NCBI GenBank assembly: GCA_051453625.1 | Contig: JBOZIK010000001.1 | Coordinates: 161,670,768-161,734,767 of the forward strand | Origin: Welwitschia mirabilis | Taxonomy: Eukaryota > Gnetophyta > Gnetopsida > Welwitschiales | DNA length: 64,000 nucleotides | Reading direction: 5' to 3' | Part shown: positions 59,988-64,000 of the stretch, one piece after another | Layout of the letters: each line of letters opens with the position of its first letter | How positions within the stretch are numbered: position 1 is the first letter of the stretch | Notes under the pieces: generated by a model | What the model was told of the DNA's origin: nothing | Databases searched by the model: none | Seen by the model: the letters and a program-made list of their open reading frames with translations, nothing else | Made by a program: the position numbers and the translations under genes

Positions 59988-60712
59988 ATGTGTAATATCA
60001 TATTTGAGACGTAATATAATACATATGTTTGGTATGTAGTATAACAATATAATATTAATAGATAAAAAATATAATAATAACAATTGGACTACACCTATGT
60101 AATGTATTATATAAGTTCATGATATTAATGTTGACATATTTATTCAAATAATTGAAGAGATTCATATTATATATGAGAACCCTTACTATATTTCTATTTT
60201 ATTATATATTTCTCCCTTTAATTATTACTTATTTCTTTATATCATATTCATTTACTTGTCCTAATTATATGTACTTGTATATATAAGCTACCTATTTCTA
60301 TAATTATATATTTAATATTATAATTTCATTTATATATATATTTATTCTATGGTCTATATTTTATTGCTACATTTTATCCTCTATTTACCTCTTTTTTTCA
60401 CATCTTATATTTAATTATAAGTGATAATATAATTATATCATACCTTTATATCTAAATTTATCTAATATTATATATTTATACAATGAATATAAAACAATTT
60501 ATATAGATAGTAAAAAATAAGGTATAAAATGTAAAATAGATAAAGGAATAGAGATATATGATAATTTCTAGCTAAATTAGGATTTCAACATAAACCAAGG
60601 GTTTGAACTTTCAATGATTGAGTGTACAACACGTAAAAGCTCTAGTTTAAAAAGAAACACATGAAATGCTTGTAACATACTAAAATTTCAATAGCTAAAA
60701 AATTCAAATGAC

Positions 60713-60790
60713 ACTCTGATACCAAAATGTAACGCCTATCATTTTACAACCTAAAGCTTCAAAAATTGCTTTGATACCAAAATGTAACAT
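60713..60790 (-). repeat. Duplicated primer-site/LTR boundary
   Basis: CTCTGATACCAAAATGTAAC (60714) and CTTTGATACCAAAATGTAAC (60769) are 55 bp apart. Each is the inverse of a tRNA-Met primer site (TGGTATCAGAGC, 11 of 12) followed by an LTR start TGTAAC, so a minus-strand LTR element has its 5' LTR to the right. Confidence 0.55.
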
Positions 60791-62500
60791 CTTAATTAAC
60801 ATAATGCAAAATATAATAGATAATTGGCCTAGATTGCAGGTTGTTAAATATTTAAACCAACTATTGCTAAATGAATCTATAACATGCATACATAAATACA
60901 TTTACTAACTAAACATTATTGGAAAAAAAAATAACTAACTCATATGGTTTCTTTATATAAGTGTAAATAATTACTTCTTTGTATCTAAGATAAATTCAAG
61001 TATGATATTGATAACATAAAAATAATTATTACAAAACGTTAGAACACAAGGTCCTTCACACAATATACATGCAACTATATAAGAAAACATGAAGATGACA
61101 TCTAGTTTATACTGTAACCATAGCTCTTTCCAACATCAACATTATAGCAGGTCCTGCACATGCAAGTATAGTGTAAGAACTATAACCTTCATAGTTCCCA
61201 GTATGGTCCATGACAAGGAATAGGTAGGTATAGGATTCTCAAGTATGAGGTAAGGAATTACAAGAATACTCAGGATGTATAATCAAAAAATGCAAGATTT
61301 TATAGCCAAGATAATCTATGAAATACAATAATAATACAAGATGTATAATCAAAACAATTCAAGATGCATTGCCAAAATATTCTAAGATGTACTGCCAAAA
61401 TAATCACATATGTAATGCAAAAATAATACAAGATGTGATCAAGACCTTATTTTAAAATTATCTTCTTTTACTGTTATTTGATAACAGATTACAGTAATTG
61501 AGTTACACACAACTAAAAGAAATAAATGCTAAATTAGATTACATTTTTCCTATTTTTTCCCTAGATATTTGGTCTCATAGCCTCAGGATTCCCTTCAGAG
61601 AGTATCACTCTTTGAAGTCCAAATAACTAGTTACTCCAACTATTTTTCATTCTCTTATTTACAAATCTTCAATCCAAGGTTAATGATCAAATAAGTCATA
61701 ATTTACAATGACCTTATCACAAGGGCTTAGAATATGATGGGTAAGGGTTTGCGATGTAAAGATCCTAAGGAGGCTATGATATAAAATGTACATCAAAAAA
61801 CAAAACATGCAAACTCCAAATGATATACAAGATACTAATGAAAGATCTATGAAATGTATGTATTAAAAAATAGAAAGAAAAATGCAAGAAATAAAGATCA
61901 TATAAGAAAATAAATTAAGCCAAGAACCATACCCAAATTTAAGATGAAAACTCATGAACTTTTGAAGATTCGAAAGCCTTCTAAGCTCCAAGTCATAAAT
62001 CACCAAGATTTAATTACAGAGGATTTCTCAAGAGAGGAAATGAGAGAAGAAGAAAGTCCTATTTATAAGAAGAGAATGTGGGGATATGAAGAGACATGAG
62101 GACATGAAGAGATGCCATCATGGAAATAAGGTGGTGAAGGTGGTAATGATTCCATAACCTCTAATCATTGCCTTGCCTAGACACTGAGTGCATAATATTT
62201 CATCATAACAAATAATAATGCTTATAATTCTAGTACATGTAATTATTAAAATAAAGAATTAAAATAAACCACTTAGCAAATAACCACATAAAAATATTTT
62301 TCATGAAAATCAAAATAAAATAGTTACACAAAGAAAATGATATTAATACAGCCGCTAAATTATCCAGTAATGTAACCACTAATTTAGCCATTATTTTAGT
62401 CACTAATTTAGCCACTAATATAACCACTAATTTAGCCACTAATTAAACTACTAATTTAGAAGAAAGAACTTAAAATAATAATTGTAGTAAAAAAAAATTT
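60729..62500 (-). repeat. Minus-strand LTR candidate
   Basis: From the TGTAACGCC start. On the minus strand a TATAAAT box lies at 62067-62061, upstream (rightwards) of which is a minisatellite. The right end is not known, and no second LTR or coding region was found to the left. 61260-61440 contains four variants of TACAAGATGTA.TG.CAAAATAAT. Confidence 0.4.
62350..62459. repeat. 12-bp minisatellite ACTAATTTAGCC
   Basis: Nine or so diverged units of ACTAATTTAGCC in tandem. The minus strand reads as a repeating MAKLV-type peptide, which is not a gene. Confidence 0.85.
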
Positions 62501-64000
62501 TCCACAAAGTAATTACATCTCAATAATATTGAACAAATACTATAGTAAATAAATTAGCTTGATGAACTTCATAATAATAAAGTTATTTTTAATTTAGTTT
62601 TTGCTTAAGTAATTAGGCTAAAACTTTAGACCTTGAAAATGTAGATGTGATATTTCTTAATCCTTTAAAAAGAGTTTCATCCTTGGAACTTAAATAAGAA
62701 AGATTATGTTTTCCACTATAACACATTCATATTTCCAAGTATTTATTTCCAAGTAGTTTCTAGTTTTGTCTATCCTAATCATTGATACTAGAATGAAAAC
62801 TCTAGAATAACTAAAAGGGTTAGTTATTTTTTAAAAAATTTTGTTTAAAATGCAAGTAAATATTAAAATTCAAAAGTAAAATAAACTCAAAATATTGTTT
62901 AGATCTATTATGTGTATCATAAGTAAAATGAGCTAAATGTTATGACTGTGAAATATAATAGAAAGAAATTCTAATCATAAAACTATAACACCATAATAAA
63001 AATCAAGTTTATCTTATAGGGAAAAAAAGATAAGTTCATTGTTAATTTAGATGTATTTAATCTAAATACAGAAATTTTATTCTTAAAATATAATTTTACT
63101 AAATTCCTTTATTCAAAGTACTAAGAAAAGTATATGTTGTTAGTTAACTGAGTGATGCTGAACTTCAATCATAGATTATATGCTTTCCATTGAGAGAAAG
63201 GATAGAAATTTTGCTTTATTTATAGAATCAAGCTTTGGTAAATTTACAACTACATCACATAGGCCAAAGTAGGTTTAGATATAGTATCCAAGGTTAACCA
63301 CCCTCATACAGGTCTAAATTTAACTAGGGATACTCTTTGATTTAACTAAAAAAAGGGATTATCATTGCATAATTCCAATGTTAATTCTAGCTCACAATAG
63401 AAGTATTATATTAGAGTGACAAAGAATCCTTAAAGAATTTAAAAACTTCAAGGGACAAAAGGGCACATAGATAACTAGTGATAAAGAAATTAGAGGCCTC
63501 AAAATAGGAAACAATTCTTATGCTTGAAAACCATTTCTAGTTCAAAAGATAGTGGAATTTCAAGGAAGGAATCTAAAATTCTAAAAAGGGGTTTCAAATC
63601 TAAGTGTTATGTGTTCATAACTTTTTTCAGCATGCTAATGAGTAATAGAAGGATGTCTATATCTTAAAAAAATAAGGTTGCACTAAAACTAAAGAAAAAC
63701 AAAAAACAACGAGTTTGCAAGCAAGAAGAGATTGAGCGTCGTAGCTCCATTTTTCCAAAAATTCTCAGAGCTCCATGCATGAATCCATTCTATAATAGCA
63801 CTTCATGTAGGTGAATCTTACTCTAGGATCATATGAAATATATTTATATCCTCATTCATGAGGTTCTTATGCATCTAATCACCACTCAAAGAATCTTAAT
63901 AAATAACATTAGGGATTGACATTTTGTCAAAGCGTTGATACACATTCTCCTTGAAGATTGCATAGGTTCCAAGTATCTTATTATTTTATCCTATAATTAA
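62501..64000. other. No feature seen
   Basis: AT-rich sequence without long frames, repeats or recognised transposon motifs. Confidence 0.5.

Larger units (their letters stand above)
58035..60712. other. AT-rich region, no genes; possible LTR-like start
   Basis: TGTCACAACCTAAACTTGAG at 58035 resembles the start of some plant gypsy LTRs, but no partner was found. At 58590-58650, AAGGAATTCTA occurs twice in a short tandem duplication. Otherwise nothing but microsatellites. Confidence 0.35.

Noticed and set aside
59883-60083. Minus-strand 66-codon frame with repeating Cys-Ile-Val-Leu-Tyr
   Set aside because: It is the ACAAT microsatellite translated.
62230-62439. Minus-strand 69-codon frame with MAKLV repeats
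   Set aside because: It is the 12-bp minisatellite translated, not a protein.
1-64000. CRISPR arrays, operons, riboswitches, prophage
   Set aside because: Nothing in the window is prokaryotic. The repeats seen are microsatellites, minisatellites and transposon repeats.

Overview
This is nuclear DNA from a plant, most likely a seed plant with a repeat-rich genome. The base composition is very AT-rich, and every recognisable coding segment belongs to a plant transposable-element family: Athila/Tat-like Ty3/gypsy elements primed by tRNA-Asp, a Ty1/copia element, an L1-type LINE with a DUF4283-like ORF1, a Rep/Pif1 Helitron and a nested En/Spm (CACTA) pair. I see no convincing host gene, no tRNA or rRNA, and nothing bacterial. 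The species cannot be named from the sequence. Assembly gaps lie at 302-616, 2495-2504, 5511-6493, 8278-9007, 13422-13521, 13751-13850, 16526-16625, 23708-23930 and 56640-57375.

Layout. 1-3369: AT-rich repeats and a small foldback element. 3370-4811 plus 16795-19000 (minus): a decayed Helitron (Rep with HUH and two-tyrosine motifs, then Pif1 helicase), split by Athila-like element 1 (4817-16789, plus; 5-bp target duplication GGTAT). 20440-21480: AT-rich degenerate array. 22747-43000 (minus): an L1-type LINE cut into three pieces by two further insertions, a truncated Athila-like element 3 (26717-29733, minus, duplication CCTAT) and a near full-length element 2 (30451-42680, plus). ORF1 lies at 42681-43000 and 29739-30450; endonuclease, reverse transcriptase, zinc finger and poly(A) lie at 22747-26100. 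45543-52892: one CACTA element inside another. 52896-55500 (minus): 5' LTR, primer site, gag and protease of a copia element. 55700-57700: the 5' end of a fourth gypsy element. 57700-64000: AT-rich DNA with a minus-strand LTR candidate and several microsatellites or minisatellites.

All the elements are dead. Reading frames are full of stops, mostly of the kind that C-to-T or G-to-A change makes from Gln, Arg and Trp codons, and CpG is scarce. The order of events can be read: Helitron and LINE came first, the gypsy elements landed in them, then decay. The most unusual observations are a third ORF downstream of integrase shared by two diverged Athila-like elements, a short folded 'word' repeated at many places within each of these elements, and the nested CACTA pair carrying a CpG-retaining island. 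I did not find a clearly new functional system.
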